41,902 bases of DNA from contig NZ_PNBY01000093.1 in NCBI RefSeq assembly GCF_005886875.1, positions 1-41,902 of the forward strand, in the 5' to 3' direction. The notes under the pieces were generated by a model that ran no database searches, was not told the DNA's origin, and saw only the letters and a program-made list of their open reading frames with translations. The translations under genes were made by a program, and so were the position numbers. The first letter of the stretch is position 1, and every line of letters begins with the position of its first letter. Source of the stretch: Pseudoalteromonas aurantia. GTDB taxonomy: Bacteria > Pseudomonadota > Gammaproteobacteria > Enterobacterales > Alteromonadaceae. Positions 9,218 through 18,130 of this stretch are shown in pieces.

Positions 9218-9972
9218 ATGGCGTAATTGTATGCAAATCCCAGCTGACAAATAGCCGAACCATCAATAATACGTTCCACTGCCTCTGCAGAACTAAACTC
9301 AGGGACTTCGGTATTAAGTGCATGACATTTTTGTTGATAGTACTGTGCGCGCGTCGGGTGCCACTCATGACACACATTGTATATTGGCTGGGCTATTTGC
9401 CACTGAGACAACACCGTAAAGATAGCATTAATCACATCTTGCTGATGAACCATGTTTACCAAGCTTTGCGAAGAACTTTTTAATATTTTTCCTGCGACAA
9501 AATTACCCGGCTCTCGACCTGGACCAACTAGCCCTGCTAAACGTAACACTTTGCCACCTTGCTTTGTAACATGCTCTTCGGCACTGACCAATACCTGCTG
9601 GCGCTCGGTACTGGTATCCAGTGCGCTTAGTTCATGATAGTGACCATTCTCATTGCTATATACCCCAGTGCTTGAACAGAGCAAAAACCCCCTTGCTGAC
9701 ATTTTTTTACTGAGTGCTAAAGTCTGTTGTAACATTGGCAAGTAATTACTATCAGCATACCTTGCTCTTGGTGGCAAAGCACAGACCCACCAAGCATCGC
9801 GTAATGATAACGTATGCTCTATGTTTTCATTTGGCATAGCTAAATAACGCTCAAACGAGACTGCATCATTTGGACTACGGCGAGTACCTTCCACCTGCCA
9901 ACCTAACTCACTGGCTTGTTGACATAAAGGGTGCCCTAACCAGCCTGCGCCTACTACCACTAACTGCGTCAT
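9214..9972 (-). CDS. NAD(P)-binding epimerase/dehydratase-like protein (YeeZ-type SDR)
   Basis: A 252-aa Rossmann-fold protein of the extended SDR / sugar-epimerase-like group. The N-terminal dinucleotide loop is GAGWLGHPL (8-16). A central SSTGVYS resembles the SDR active-site segment, followed by a V-L-R-L-A-G-L-V-G-P-G-R block typical of YeeZ-like proteins. The substrate is unknown, and the usual YxxxK pair is not obvious, so it may be catalytically atypical. The start at 9972 has TTGGA about 10 bases upstream. It is transcribed toward hutC and away from envZ, with an envZ terminator between. Confidence 0.8.
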   Translation of the reverse strand: MTQLVVVGAGWLGHPLCQQASELGWQVEGTRRSPNDAVSFERYLAMPNENIEHTLSLRDAWWVCALPPRARYADSNYLPMLQQTLALSKKMSARGFLLCSSTGVYSNENGHYHELSALDTSTERQQVLVSAEEHVTKQGGKVLRLAGLVGPGREPGNFVAGKILKSSSQSLVNMVHQQDVINAIFTVLSQWQIAQPIYNVCHEWHPTRAQYYQQKCHALNTEVPEFSSAEAVERIIDGSAICQLGFAYNYAI

Positions 9973-10026
9973 AACTTTAATTCCAAAGACAGGTATCGGC
10001 CTTCAGCATGGTGCTGTCATGGCCCT

Positions 10027-10050
10027 AAAAAAGGCCCTTAATAGGCCTTC
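10027..10050 (-). terminator. Rho-independent terminator after envZ
   Basis: Read on the minus strand: AAGGCC, 7-base loop, GGCCTT, then a run of six T residues. It lies 45 bases beyond the envZ stop and before the SDR gene, so it ends the ompR-envZ transcript. Confidence 0.75.
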
Positions 10051-10094
10051 ACGATTATTTTGCTTAAACAAGCAGAGGTGACACATCCACGATA

Positions 10095-11408
10095 CTAGTT
10101 TTGGTTTACATGCATCACCGGCAACAGCACTTCTGCACTTAACCCGCCTTGCTTGCGATTGCGTAACCTCACAGTTCCTCCATGCGTGGTTACAATGCGT
10201 TTAATGATCGCAAGCCCTAAACCGCTCCCTTCACTGCCGCGCGCTTGATCTCCTTGCTTAAACGGCTCAAACACCGTTTCCAATTCACTCTCTGGAATAC
10301 CTGGACCTCTATCTTGTACTTTAATTAGGACTGATCTGTGCTCTTTACTGAACTCCGTAGACACTGAAATAGCGCCGTCTGAATAGCGAATTGCATTTTC
10401 AATCATGTTCGTTAACACCCGCTTTAATGCGACAGTGTTTAACAATACCGACGGTAAGGATGCTTGCGTTGAAAGCTGTATCGTCCGTTGATGCTTTTGC
10501 TCTACATTGACCACATCTTCTACCACAGTATTAATATCTTCTAGCATCATCTCACTGGAGTTATGATGCCGTAAATATTCAATAAATTGATCGATAATCG
10601 CATTCATATCCTCGATATCGTCAATGATCCCTTCTTTGAGGTAATCCTCATCATCTGACATCATCTCTGTTGCCAGCCGTATACGAGTTAACGGTGTTCG
10701 TAAATCATGCGACACCCCCGCCATCAACAAACGACGATCACTTTCAAGCTCAGCGATCCCTTTCGACATTTGATTAAATGCCTTCGTCACTTCAATGACT
10801 TCAGTCGCACCACTTTCTACCAGGCGGGTAGAAAAATCCCCAACACCGACTCGCCCTGCCGCTGTTTGTAATGCCCTTAGCGGTCGATTAAGATGCCGGG
10901 CAAACCACCACCCACCAAGCACACTTAAAAAACCGATACTGGAAAGATAAAAAACCAAAAATTCGAGCTTTGCTTCACTAAAACCAGTTAAGGGCACCCG
11001 CACCCAATATCCTGGAGCTTGTGGTGCCTCAACCCAATACACAATGGGGTCTCCTTGGCTTATCCTCACGCGTGCTGAACCATTTAATTGCTCAGACATG
11101 CTCTGAGACAATAATGTGTACTCTTTGGCGTCACCAAGACCATTAATATAGGCCTCTCTTTGCGTCATCACCTCTATACCCGTTATCTCAAAAAATACAT
11201 CAGACAACCCTGAAGACACTTCAACGCCATCTTCCCAATCAATAAAGACTGTTTTCACTTGCTTTGCGAGCATTAAATTCGCTTGCTCAAATGTTGGTTT
11301 AATAACGTAAAGAGTCACCGTAATGTAAGACATTATTTGATTTACGAGTAATAATGCCCCAACAAAAAAAACGGTTTGCCCGAATGCACTTTTTGGAAAT
11401 AAACTCAT
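10095..11408 (-). CDS. envZ: Osmosensor histidine kinase EnvZ
   Basis: Inner-membrane sensor kinase that phosphorylates OmpR. 437 aa: TM1 about 12-35, a periplasmic segment of about 110 residues, TM2 about 149-169, HAMP about 170-222, the H-box [15 protein letters not shown] with H234, N-box [11 protein letters not shown]1 box DRGPGIP (366-371), F-box EPFKQG and G2 box GSGLGLA. The H-box is nearly identical to the E. coli EnvZ pattern. It starts 8 bases after the ompR stop with only a weak ribosome site, so translation is likely coupled to ompR. Confidence 0.95.
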   Translation of the reverse strand: MSLFPKSAFGQTVFFVGALLLVNQIMSYITVTLYVIKPTFEQANLMLAKQVKTVFIDWEDGVEVSSGLSDVFFEITGIEVMTQREAYINGLGDAKEYTLLSQSMSEQLNGSARVRISQGDPIVYWVEAPQAPGYWVRVPLTGFSEAKLEFLVFYLSSIGFLSVLGGWWFARHLNRPLRALQTAAGRVGVGDFSTRLVESGATEVIEVTKAFNQMSKGIAELESDRRLLMAGVSHDLRTPLTRIRLATEMMSDDEDYLKEGIIDDIEDMNAIIDQFIEYLRHHNSSEMMLEDINTVVEDVVNVEQKHQRTIQLSTQASLPSVLLNTVALKRVLTNMIENAIRYSDGAISVSTEFSKEHRSVLIKVQDRGPGIPESELETVFEPFKQGDQARGSEGSGLGLAIIKRIVTTHGGTVRLRNRKQGGLSAEVLLPVMHVNQN

Positions 11409-11416
11409 AAATACAA

Positions 11417-12136
11417 CTAGCCTTGTCCGTCAGGTACAAAGACATAGCCGAGTCCCCAAACCGTTTGAATATAGCGAGGGTTGGTGGCGTCTTCTTCAAT
11501 CATGCGACGAAGTCGGGAGACTTGTACGTCAATGCTTCTTTCCAACGCACTATAATCGCGCCCTCTCGCCAGATTCATTAACTTGTCTCGGCTGAGTGGC
11601 TCACGAGGGTGATTAACCAATGCTTTAAGGACAGCAAACTCACCGCTAGTCAACGAAATCACTTCATCCCCCTTTTGCATTTCGCGTGTTGCTAGGTTGA
11701 GTTTAAAAATACCAAATACCACTTCATTCTCTTGAGCAGCAGGCGCTCCAGGCACTTCTTTTGCCCTGCGGCGTAAAATCGCTTTAATTCTTGCTAACAG
11801 CTCTCTGGGGTTAAACGGTTTTGGTATGTAATCATCTGCCCCTAATTCAAGACCGATAATTCGATCTACTTCATCGCCTTTTGCCGTCAACATCACAATG
11901 GGGATCTCATTTTCTTTTTGTCTTAAACGGCGACAAATAGATAACCCATCTTCACCTGGCAACATCAGATCAAGCACCATCAAGTGAAAGTTTTCACGCT
12001 CTAGTAAACGATCCATCTGCTCACTATTGGCTGCAGTACGAACAATAAAACCTTGTTCAACCAAGTATCTCTCTAACAAGCTACGTAAACGCATATCATC
12101 ATCTACGACTAACACTTTGGTCGTTTCATTACCCAT
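11417..12136 (-). CDS. ompR: Response regulator OmpR
   Basis: DNA-binding response regulator; in enterics it controls porins and osmotic responses. 239 aa. The receiver domain has the acidic pocket VVDDD (10-14), phospho-acceptor D56 in LDLMLP, the switch threonine in MLTAKG and lysine in PKPFNP. A winged-helix DNA-binding domain follows, ending [15 protein letters not shown]. Very close to E. coli OmpR in length and sequence. First gene of the ompR-envZ operon, divergent from greB. A candidate OmpR site lies about 85 bases upstream. Confidence 0.97.
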   Translation of the reverse strand: MGNETTKVLVVDDDMRLRSLLERYLVEQGFIVRTAANSEQMDRLLERENFHLMVLDLMLPGEDGLSICRRLRQKENEIPIVMLTAKGDEVDRIIGLELGADDYIPKPFNPRELLARIKAILRRRAKEVPGAPAAQENEVVFGIFKLNLATREMQKGDEVISLTSGEFAVLKALVNHPREPLSRDKLMNLARGRDYSALERSIDVQVSRLRRMIEEDATNPRYIQTVWGLGYVFVPDGQG

Positions 12137-12220
12137 TGTTGATTCTTCTTTTTATTGAATACCTTGGCTTAATATAATTGAAAAAATGCCATCTAGACAC
12201 CATACATTTAAAGAAGTTTT

Positions 12221-12235
12221 GTTACGGAACGTTAC
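12221..12235. promoter_or_regulatory. Candidate OmpR tandem half-sites
   Basis: GTTAC repeated with a 10-base period (12221-12225 and 12231-12235), that is GTAAC-N5-GTAAC on the ompR strand. OmpR binds direct half-sites at 10-bp spacing that contain GnAAC. The position in the ompR/greB divergent region would fit autoregulation. This rests on a short motif only. Confidence 0.4.
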
Positions 12236-12330
12236 AAACAAAAAAATTAGGTAGTTTAATCTAGAAAGCTCGACATATATTTATTTTTTATTTAAGTTGT
12301 CACAGCACTAACTCAGAGCATATCAAGTAA

Positions 12331-12807
12331 ATGAAAACCAATCTGATCACCCCTGAAGGGTACCGAAAGTTACAGCAAGAACATGACCACTTGTGGCATG
12401 AAAAGCGCCCTGAAATAACCAAAATAGTATCGTGGGCTGCGAGCTTAGGCGACCGCTCTGAAAATGCCGACTATACATTTAATAAACGTGTTTTAAGGCA
12501 AATAGATAGGCGAGTTAGGTATCTGAGGAAACGACTACCCGATCTAAAAATTATTGAATATTCCCAGCAACAGGCTGGCAAAGTGTTTTTTGGTGCGTGG
12601 GTCGAAATTGAAAATGACGCGCAAGAGTGCAAAAAGTTTAGAATTGTTGGGCCAGATGAAATATATGAGCGCAACGATTACATCTCCATCGACTCTCCCA
12701 TGGCGCGGGCTTTACTCGGAAAAGAAGTGGATGATGACTTTACCGTTAACACCCCAGAGGGCGAAAAAACTTGGTTTGTTAACAAAATAGATTACGTGAT
12801 CAGCTAA
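12331..12807 (+). CDS. greB: Transcription elongation factor GreB
   Basis: Rescues backtracked RNA polymerase by stimulating cleavage of the transcript 3' end through the secondary channel. 158 aa, as in E. coli. The N-terminal coiled coil carries the tip residues in LGDRSENADYTFNKR. The C-terminal FKBP-like domain includes the FRIVGPDEI and SIDSPMARALLGK segments typical of the Gre family; the basic KKRLRR-like linker region and NADYTFNKR favour GreB over GreA. Divergent from ompR; followed by tex after 91 bases. Confidence 0.96.
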   Translation: MKTNLITPEGYRKLQQEHDHLWHEKRPEITKIVSWAASLGDRSENADYTFNKRVLRQIDRRVRYLRKRLPDLKIIEYSQQQAGKVFFGAWVEIENDAQECKKFRIVGPDEIYERNDYISIDSPMARALLGKEVDDDFTVNTPEGEKTWFVNKIDYVIS

Positions 12808-12898
12808 GCTTCTTATTCCCTTCTGCTGTGATATAGTTAGACCATAGACATACGTCAATAAAAATCGCGTATAGCATTGAACTTTATAAGGATTTTGC

Positions 12899-15220
12899 AT
12901 GAGCAATATCTCTGCACGTTTAGCACACGAGCTAAACGCAAAAGAGCAGCAAGTTATCGCTGCAACGGCATTACTTGATGAAGGGGCAACGGTACCGTTT
13001 ATCGCCCGTTATCGTAAAGAAGTCACTGGCGGACTAGACGATACGCAGCTACGTTTATTAGAACAACGTTTAGGCTATTTACGAGAGCTAGAGGAACGTA
13101 GAAGCTTTATTCTCTCTACCATTAACGAGCAGGGTAAGTTATCTGACTCACTCTCAGCCGACATTCATAACGTACAAAGTAAAACTGAGTTAGAAGATTT
13201 ATATTTACCATTCAAGCCAAAGCGCCGTACAAAAGGCCAAATCGCGATTGAAGCTGGGTTAGAACCACTGGCTGAGGCATTATTTAATGATGCCACGTTA
13301 TCTCCTGAGCAGCTAGCGCAAGATTATGTGAATGACCAGAATGGGATCCGTGATAGTAAAGCGGCGTTAGATGGTGCCAAGTTCATTCTAATGGAACGCT
13401 TTGCTGAGGATGCCAAACTACTTGCTAAATTTCGTCGACATATTCAACAAAATGGTCAACTTGAGGCACAAGTCGTTAAAGGAAAAGAAGACTCAGGAAA
13501 CAAATACCGAGACTATTTCGAGCACAGCGAAAAATTAGCCAAAGTTCCTTCTCACAGGGCATTAGCAATGCTCAGAGCACGTAACGAAGGTATTTTACAA
13601 TTGGTTATTAACCCAGAACCAGACGTTGCAGAGCCCCAACAGTTTTGCGCGCAAATGATAGCCGATCACTACCAACTGAATGTTACATCCGCCAATGCCA
13701 GTGCATGGTTAATGACCCTTGTGCAATGGGCCTGGAAAATAAAATTATCACTGCATTTAGAAAACGAATTTCTTGGGTCGCTACGTGAAACCGCTGAAAC
13801 AGGTGCCATTGACGTATTTGCTAAAAACTTAAAAGATTTGCTGATGGCTGCACCGGCTGGACCTCGTGTTACCTTAGGGATTGACCCAGGCCTTAGAACA
13901 GGGTGTAAAATCGCTGTGGTCGATAGCACGGGGAAGTTACTCTCCACGAACACTATTTTCCCACATGCGCCTCAAAATCATTGGGACAAATCGCTTCGTA
14001 CACTAGAGCAATTATGCCGTCAGCATAAAGTGCAATTAATTGCCATTGGCAATGGAACCGCCTCTCGTGAATCTGATAAATTGGCTTCTGAGCTATTAAA
14101 AGCAGCCCCAGAACTTGCCCTGAGTAAAATCATGGTCAGTGAAGCTGGCGCATCGGTATACTCAGCTTCCGAGTTTGCCGCGAATGAATTTCCTGACTTA
14201 GACGTGTCACTACGTGGGGCTGTCTCTATCGCGCGCCGTTTGCAAGATCCGTTGGCTGAATTAGTAAAAATTGAGCCTAAATCTATCGGTGTAGGTCAAT
14301 ACCAACATGATGTATCGCAAAGTCAGCTCGGTCAAACACTGACGTCGGTCGTAGAAGATTGTGTTAACTCTGTTGGCGTCGACGTCAACATGGCTTCTGC
14401 ACCCCTATTAACACGTGTGTCAGGTTTAAATAAAACACTGGCTAACAATATTGTTAAATATCGTGACGAGCACGGTTCATTCACTGCACGTAACCAGCTG
14501 AAAAAAGTGGAACGGTTGGGGCCAAAGGCATTTGAACAAGCTGCAGGCTTCTTGCGTATACTCGATAGTAAAGACCCACTAGATGCCTCATCTGTGCACC
14601 CTGAAGCTTATCCAGTCGTAAAAAAAATTGCACAACAAAAAGCACTTCCCGTCACAGAGCTTATCGGTAACAGCACATTATTAAATCAATTAGCAGCCAA
14701 TGACTTTACCTGCGAAAAGTTTGGTTTGCCAACGGTCACCGACATTATTAAAGAACTTGATAAACCTGGCCGAGATCCACGCCCAGAGTTTAAAACAGCA
14801 GAGTTTAAAGCCGGTGTTGAAAAAATATCAGACTTAGAAGTTGGTATGATCCTTGAGGGGGTTGTCTCCAATGTTGCTAATTTTGGTGCGTTCGTTGATG
14901 TAGGGGTTCATCAAGATGGATTAGTGCATATTTCAGCCATCACCAATAAGTTTATTTCTGATCCTCGTGAAGTGGTTAAAGCGGGTGATATTGTAAAAGT
15001 AAAAGTGATTGAAGTTGACGTTGCCCGCAAACGAATTAGCTTTACAATGCGCTTGAATGATGAAATTACATCACAAGACACACAAGCTAAGAGCAGGCCA
15101 AGCACGCAAAAATCGGCAGCACCTAAGCAGCACAACCGCAGCGCAAAACCGAAAAAAGACTTGGGTAATGCAGCCATGGGGAATGCATTTGCCGAAGCCT
15201 TTGCCAAAATGAAGAAGTAA
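12899..15220 (+). CDS. tex: Tex-family S1 RNA-binding protein (YhgF)
   Basis: A 773-aa Tex homologue, a nucleic-acid-binding protein linked to transcription. Domains in order: an N-terminal helical Tex domain with [14 protein letters not shown] (35-48), a YqgF/RNase H-like domain beginning [12 protein letters not shown] near 325, a helix-hairpin-helix domain near 495-560 ([20 protein letters not shown]), and a C-terminal S1 domain about 645-720 ([19 protein letters not shown]). A Lys-rich tail of about 50 residues follows. The ATG at 12899 has AAGGA 7 bases upstream. Pairing with greB next to ompR-envZ is the enteric arrangement. Confidence 0.96.
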   Translation: MSNISARLAHELNAKEQQVIAATALLDEGATVPFIARYRKEVTGGLDDTQLRLLEQRLGYLRELEERRSFILSTINEQGKLSDSLSADIHNVQSKTELEDLYLPFKPKRRTKGQIAIEAGLEPLAEALFNDATLSPEQLAQDYVNDQNGIRDSKAALDGAKFILMERFAEDAKLLAKFRRHIQQNGQLEAQVVKGKEDSGNKYRDYFEHSEKLAKVPSHRALAMLRARNEGILQLVINPEPDVAEPQQFCAQMIADHYQLNVTSANASAWLMTLVQWAWKIKLSLHLENEFLGSLRETAETGAIDVFAKNLKDLLMAAPAGPRVTLGIDPGLRTGCKIAVVDSTGKLLSTNTIFPHAPQNHWDKSLRTLEQLCRQHKVQLIAIGNGTASRESDKLASELLKAAPELALSKIMVSEAGASVYSASEFAANEFPDLDVSLRGAVSIARRLQDPLAELVKIEPKSIGVGQYQHDVSQSQLGQTLTSVVEDCVNSVGVDVNMASAPLLTRVSGLNKTLANNIVKYRDEHGSFTARNQLKKVERLGPKAFEQAAGFLRILDSKDPLDASSVHPEAYPVVKKIAQQKALPVTELIGNSTLLNQLAANDFTCEKFGLPTVTDIIKELDKPGRDPRPEFKTAEFKAGVEKISDLEVGMILEGVVSNVANFGAFVDVGVHQDGLVHISAITNKFISDPREVVKAGDIVKVKVIEVDVARKRISFTMRLNDEITSQDTQAKSRPSTQKSAAPKQHNRSAKPKKDLGNAAMGNAFAEAFAKMKK

Positions 15221-15234
15221 TTAATCAACACAAT

Positions 15235-15264
15235 AAAAAAGCCCATCGTTAAATGGGCTTTTTT
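15235..15264. terminator. Bidirectional rho-independent terminator
   Basis: Perfect inverted repeat A6-GCCCAT, 6-base loop, ATGGGC-T6 between the convergent ends of tex and the SprA-like gene. The A run and T run make it functional on either strand. Confidence 0.92.
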
Positions 15265-15318
15265 GTGTCTGATTATTCTGGTATCTACCACATTCTAACT
15301 ATACGCGTTACCATCGAA

Positions 15319-16221
15319 TTACGCTTGCAGTGATAAAGAAGCAGCCCCCTCAGGTTGTACCGCTTGTTGGTAGAAATCGCTAATGCGTAAAGACCGCGCT
15401 TGTATTTGCGGATCTCGCTCTATTGGTAACGCAACAGAGTAAGGACCACCGTCTGTTTTTAATGTGGCGGCATCGCGTTCAACAATTTCGTCATCATCTT
15501 CGGTCAGTCGCCGCGTCTCATAGCCTCTAATTCGTGTCGTATCTTGCTGCGCTTCTTCACTACTACCACTAATAACTTGGGTGGCTAATTCAGCTTGCGC
15601 TGCTGCTTGCTTTTGTGTTGCGTCGGCTGCAATCGCTCGGTCAGCACCAGAGGGGTCAGCTGGTGCTAACGCAGCAGCTCGTACAGTTTGCATTTTATCG
15701 ATTGTGCCTGCGGGATCCCCTGGGATCTCTGCCACATCAATCATTACCTGCCCACCTACCGCATAGTTATTACCATCTGGACCACGTTGGTATTCATAAC
15801 TCGGAGAACCGGCATACTGCCCACCTACGCGTGCATGTGCTTGCTCATGCAAACGTACTTCGGTGTCTCTCGCTTTAAGCTCTTGTATTTGCTTTTGCTC
15901 AGCTTGCTCATCAGCCTGTTCTTGCTCGCTGCGTGCATCTTCATCAGATTTAGGTTGGCGTTCATCGCCATCTTGAGCACCTTTGTCATCAATTGTTTTG
16001 TTCTGTTCTAATTTGCCATAACTATCATACAAAGCATTCTCGTCTGGTGAGTTCGCTTTTGCTTTATCACCGTCGTTAACCGCTTTGTTCTCAGTGAAAG
16101 ATGCAGAGGGAGGGGCCGTTTTTGGGATGACTTCACGCAGCTGGTTATCGCGCCTAGCTGTTTCAGTATAGACGTTGGCAGTATTTAAATTCATCGCCGG
16201 AGGTGGCGTTACAATACTCAT
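15319..16221 (-). CDS. Putative metalloprotease, SprA / CJM1_0395 family
   Basis: A 300-aa protein. The first 120 residues are low-complexity and charged (Asp/Glu/Gln/Lys-rich, probably unstructured). A conserved core follows with a zincin-like HEQAH motif (H125, E126, H129), then GGQYAGSPSYEYQRGPDG and YAVGGQVMIDVAEIPGDP, the signature of the family annotated as SprA-related or putative metalloprotease CJM1_0395. Protease activity is inferred from HExxH. No signal peptide is seen. A third metal ligand is not obvious. The start at 16221 lacks a strong ribosome site. It lies 16 bases after a small gene and is probably co-transcribed with it. Confidence 0.8.
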   Translation of the reverse strand: MSIVTPPPAMNLNTANVYTETARRDNQLREVIPKTAPPSASFTENKAVNDGDKAKANSPDENALYDSYGKLEQNKTIDDKGAQDGDERQPKSDEDARSEQEQADEQAEQKQIQELKARDTEVRLHEQAHARVGGQYAGSPSYEYQRGPDGNNYAVGGQVMIDVAEIPGDPAGTIDKMQTVRAAALAPADPSGADRAIAADATQKQAAAQAELATQVISGSSEEAQQDTTRIRGYETRRLTEDDDEIVERDAATLKTDGGPYSVALPIERDPQIQARSLRISDFYQQAVQPEGAASLSLQA

Positions 16222-16237
16222 ACCATTTTAGTAAAAC

Positions 16238-16546
16238 TTATGCCTTTATATCAATTAAAGTACCCAATGCTTCATCAGCAGTGCGAATAGTTTGCACATT
16301 TGCTTTAGCATTAAATTCTTCTACTTTTAAGTTGACCAATGCTTCATCAATTTTTGCAGGTTGAGACACAGGTGCCGTAACAGATTCTTCCGGGCGAGCA
16401 CCTTGCAACTGACGCTGCTGTGCCTGCTGGTTTTCATCTTGTGTTTCAATTGTCGCACGGTTTATTTCAGCGCTTGCGCGCTCAATACCCTGTGTTGCTC
16501 TGTTAAAGCCTTCTATCCCATTGTTGAGTACATCACCGATTGGCAT
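16238..16546 (-). CDS. Small protein with flagellar-rod-like C-terminus
   Basis: 102 aa from the ATG at 16546, which has GGAG 8 bases upstream; the in-frame TTG at 16558 is less likely. The protein is Gln/Glu-rich and helical in the N-terminal two thirds. The C-terminus (LKVEEFNAKANVQTIRTADE, then ALGTLIDIKA) resembles the last helix of flagellar rod and hook proteins such as FlgC, FlgE and FlgG. No TM or signal sequence. Function unknown. Co-orientation with the SprA-like metalloprotease gene, 16 bases downstream, suggests a shared transcript. Confidence 0.75.
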   Translation of the reverse strand: MPIGDVLNNGIEGFNRATQGIERASAEINRATIETQDENQQAQQRQLQGARPEESVTAPVSQPAKIDEALVNLKVEEFNAKANVQTIRTADEALGTLIDIKA

Positions 16547-16648
16547 AGCATGCTCCAAAAACTTTTTATGTGTGGTTAATTATTGCGCAAAAAGTCATAA
16601 AAATAAAGCATGATTTACGTCTTTTTCACCTAACGCGATACCATAATT

Positions 16649-17386
16649 TTAAAGTACTGATTTTAGGAAAGTTATAAATTCAGAACGATGAGAAATAAAA
16701 GGCGCATGAGATGCTTTTGGTAAAATTTCACTGTAAAAATTCGAATTTAAACCACGTATCTTTTCTATTACAGCTTTTGGCACCAAAGAGTCCAAGCGAC
16801 CAAATAAACCATATATAGGTTGCTCTACCATAGCCATGTCAGCACGCAAATCCTGTGTTTTCAAAATATCTAAACCAGCTTTTAATGCAATAGGATCTGG
16901 AGCTGGGGCCTGCGCTAATAAAGCCCGCAAGCTTTTAATGTCCTCTTTGGCATGTTCACTCCCCATCGCTTGAATAGCGAGAAAACGTTCAATAGTCTTA
17001 GTTGCGTTCTTTTCAAGTTGCACCTGAAAAGCATCTAATACATTTGACTGTATACCAGGCCACTGCGTTACTTCATTAAAGTAAGGCGTAGCCGCAATTA
17101 AGATAACCTTGCTGACTTTATCAGGAAAATTACGCGCCAAATACAATGCAAACAAGCCACCTAATGACCAGCCAATAATGATACTTTCTGGTTGTAATTG
17201 TTCAGCCACTAACTTAGCCGCCGTTTCTAAAGTATAGTCCAGTTTAGGACTTGGGGCACCGCCAAAACCTGGTAAATTAATACTCCGTACGTCACCACTA
17301 AAAACCTGCTCAATCTCAGGCTTTACCATCTGCCACACTTGGGCATTCATTCCCCAACCGTGCAACAGGACTAATTCTTTTTGCAT
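16649..17386 (-). CDS. bioH: Pimeloyl-ACP methyl ester carboxylesterase
   Basis: Alpha/beta hydrolase that removes the methyl group from pimeloyl-ACP methyl ester, ending the BioC-BioH route to the biotin pimelate moiety. 245 aa. HGWGMNAQVW oxyanion region (9-18), nucleophile elbow GWSLGG with S74, acid D199 in GRLDS, and H227 in ASHAPF. Spacing matches E. coli BioH (S82, D207, H235) after subtracting 8. It is divergent from gntX/comF, as in E. coli. No strong ribosome site precedes the ATG. Confidence 0.93.
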   Translation of the reverse strand: MQKELVLLHGWGMNAQVWQMVKPEIEQVFSGDVRSINLPGFGGAPSPKLDYTLETAAKLVAEQLQPESIIIGWSLGGLFALYLARNFPDKVSKVILIAATPYFNEVTQWPGIQSNVLDAFQVQLEKNATKTIERFLAIQAMGSEHAKEDIKSLRALLAQAPAPDPIALKAGLDILKTQDLRADMAMVEQPIYGLFGRLDSLVPKAVIEKIRGLNSNFYSEILPKASHAPFISHRSEFITFLKSVL

Positions 17387-17449
17387 TCTTTTAGGCCCTA
17401 AACCAAACTTACAACAATGATACCGACAAGACCAAGGAAAGTAACCAAC

Positions 17450-18130
17450 ATGCTAAGGAAAATAGCTAATTGGCTCGTGCCCAATTATTGTATTTGTTGC
17501 CAAAACCCCCTTATTGAGCACCAAGCAATATGCCAACACTGTTTCGATGAGCTGAGTTTATTTGACCCCTCACAAGGGAACCTCCTCAATCGGCCAGATA
17601 TTTGTCGGGATTTTAAGTTAGACAATATAACAAGGTTAATGGCTTGCGGCTGGTATGAAGGCCAGCTTAAAAGTTGGCTGAGTGGCTACAAGTTCCATCA
17701 TCAAACTCGTTACCAAGCGGCGCTACAACAAGTGATTGTGCACCAATGGACGCAGTACTTGTTACATGAGCACACTGCTCCTGATATCGCCGTGCTCATG
17801 CCACTGCACACTACTCGGTTAGTTAATCGGGGATTCAATCAAGTCAACCAAACATGGCAATGCAGTATCGACCCCTATTTAACCTCAAAAATAAACTTAC
17901 TTCGTACCCATAAAACTAAGGCTCAAAGCAACCTAACAGGTATACAACGACGAAAAAATACACGCGATGCCTTTCAGGTCAAAGGCGCAATGACCGGCCT
18001 AAAAGTCGTCATCGTCGACGATGTTATAACCACTGGGGCGACAATGAATGCTGCAGCGCAAGCATGCTTAGATGCTGGTGCGCTGCAAGTTGATGCTATT
18101 GCAACGGCACTAACGCCCTTGCACAGATAG
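17450..18130 (+). CDS. ComF/GntX family phosphoribosyltransferase-like protein
   Basis: 226 aa from the ATG at 17450, which has AAGGAA about 9 bases upstream. The N-terminal zinc-finger-like pairs are C14-x2-C17 and C28-x2-C31. The C-terminal type I phosphoribosyltransferase fold carries the PRPP loop VIVDDVITTGAT (about 187-198). The family includes ComF, needed for DNA uptake during transformation, and E. coli GntX next to bioH and nfuA. In a naturally competent host it would be a competence factor; its true reaction is not settled. Its last 21 bases overlap the 3' end of the convergent M14 peptidase gene. Confidence 0.9.
   Translation: MLRKIANWLVPNYCICCQNPLIEHQAICQHCFDELSLFDPSQGNLLNRPDICRDFKLDNITRLMACGWYEGQLKSWLSGYKFHHQTRYQAALQQVIVHQWTQYLLHEHTAPDIAVLMPLHTTRLVNRGFNQVNQTWQCSIDPYLTSKINLLRTHKTKAQSNLTGIQRRKNTRDAFQVKGAMTGLKVVIVDDVITTGATMNAAAQACLDAGALQVDAIATALTPLHR

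Noticed and set aside
16561..16648. Terminator or small RNA between the small rod-like gene and bioH
   Set aside because: Only a short AAAAA/TTTTT dyad is visible; no GC stem or promoter.
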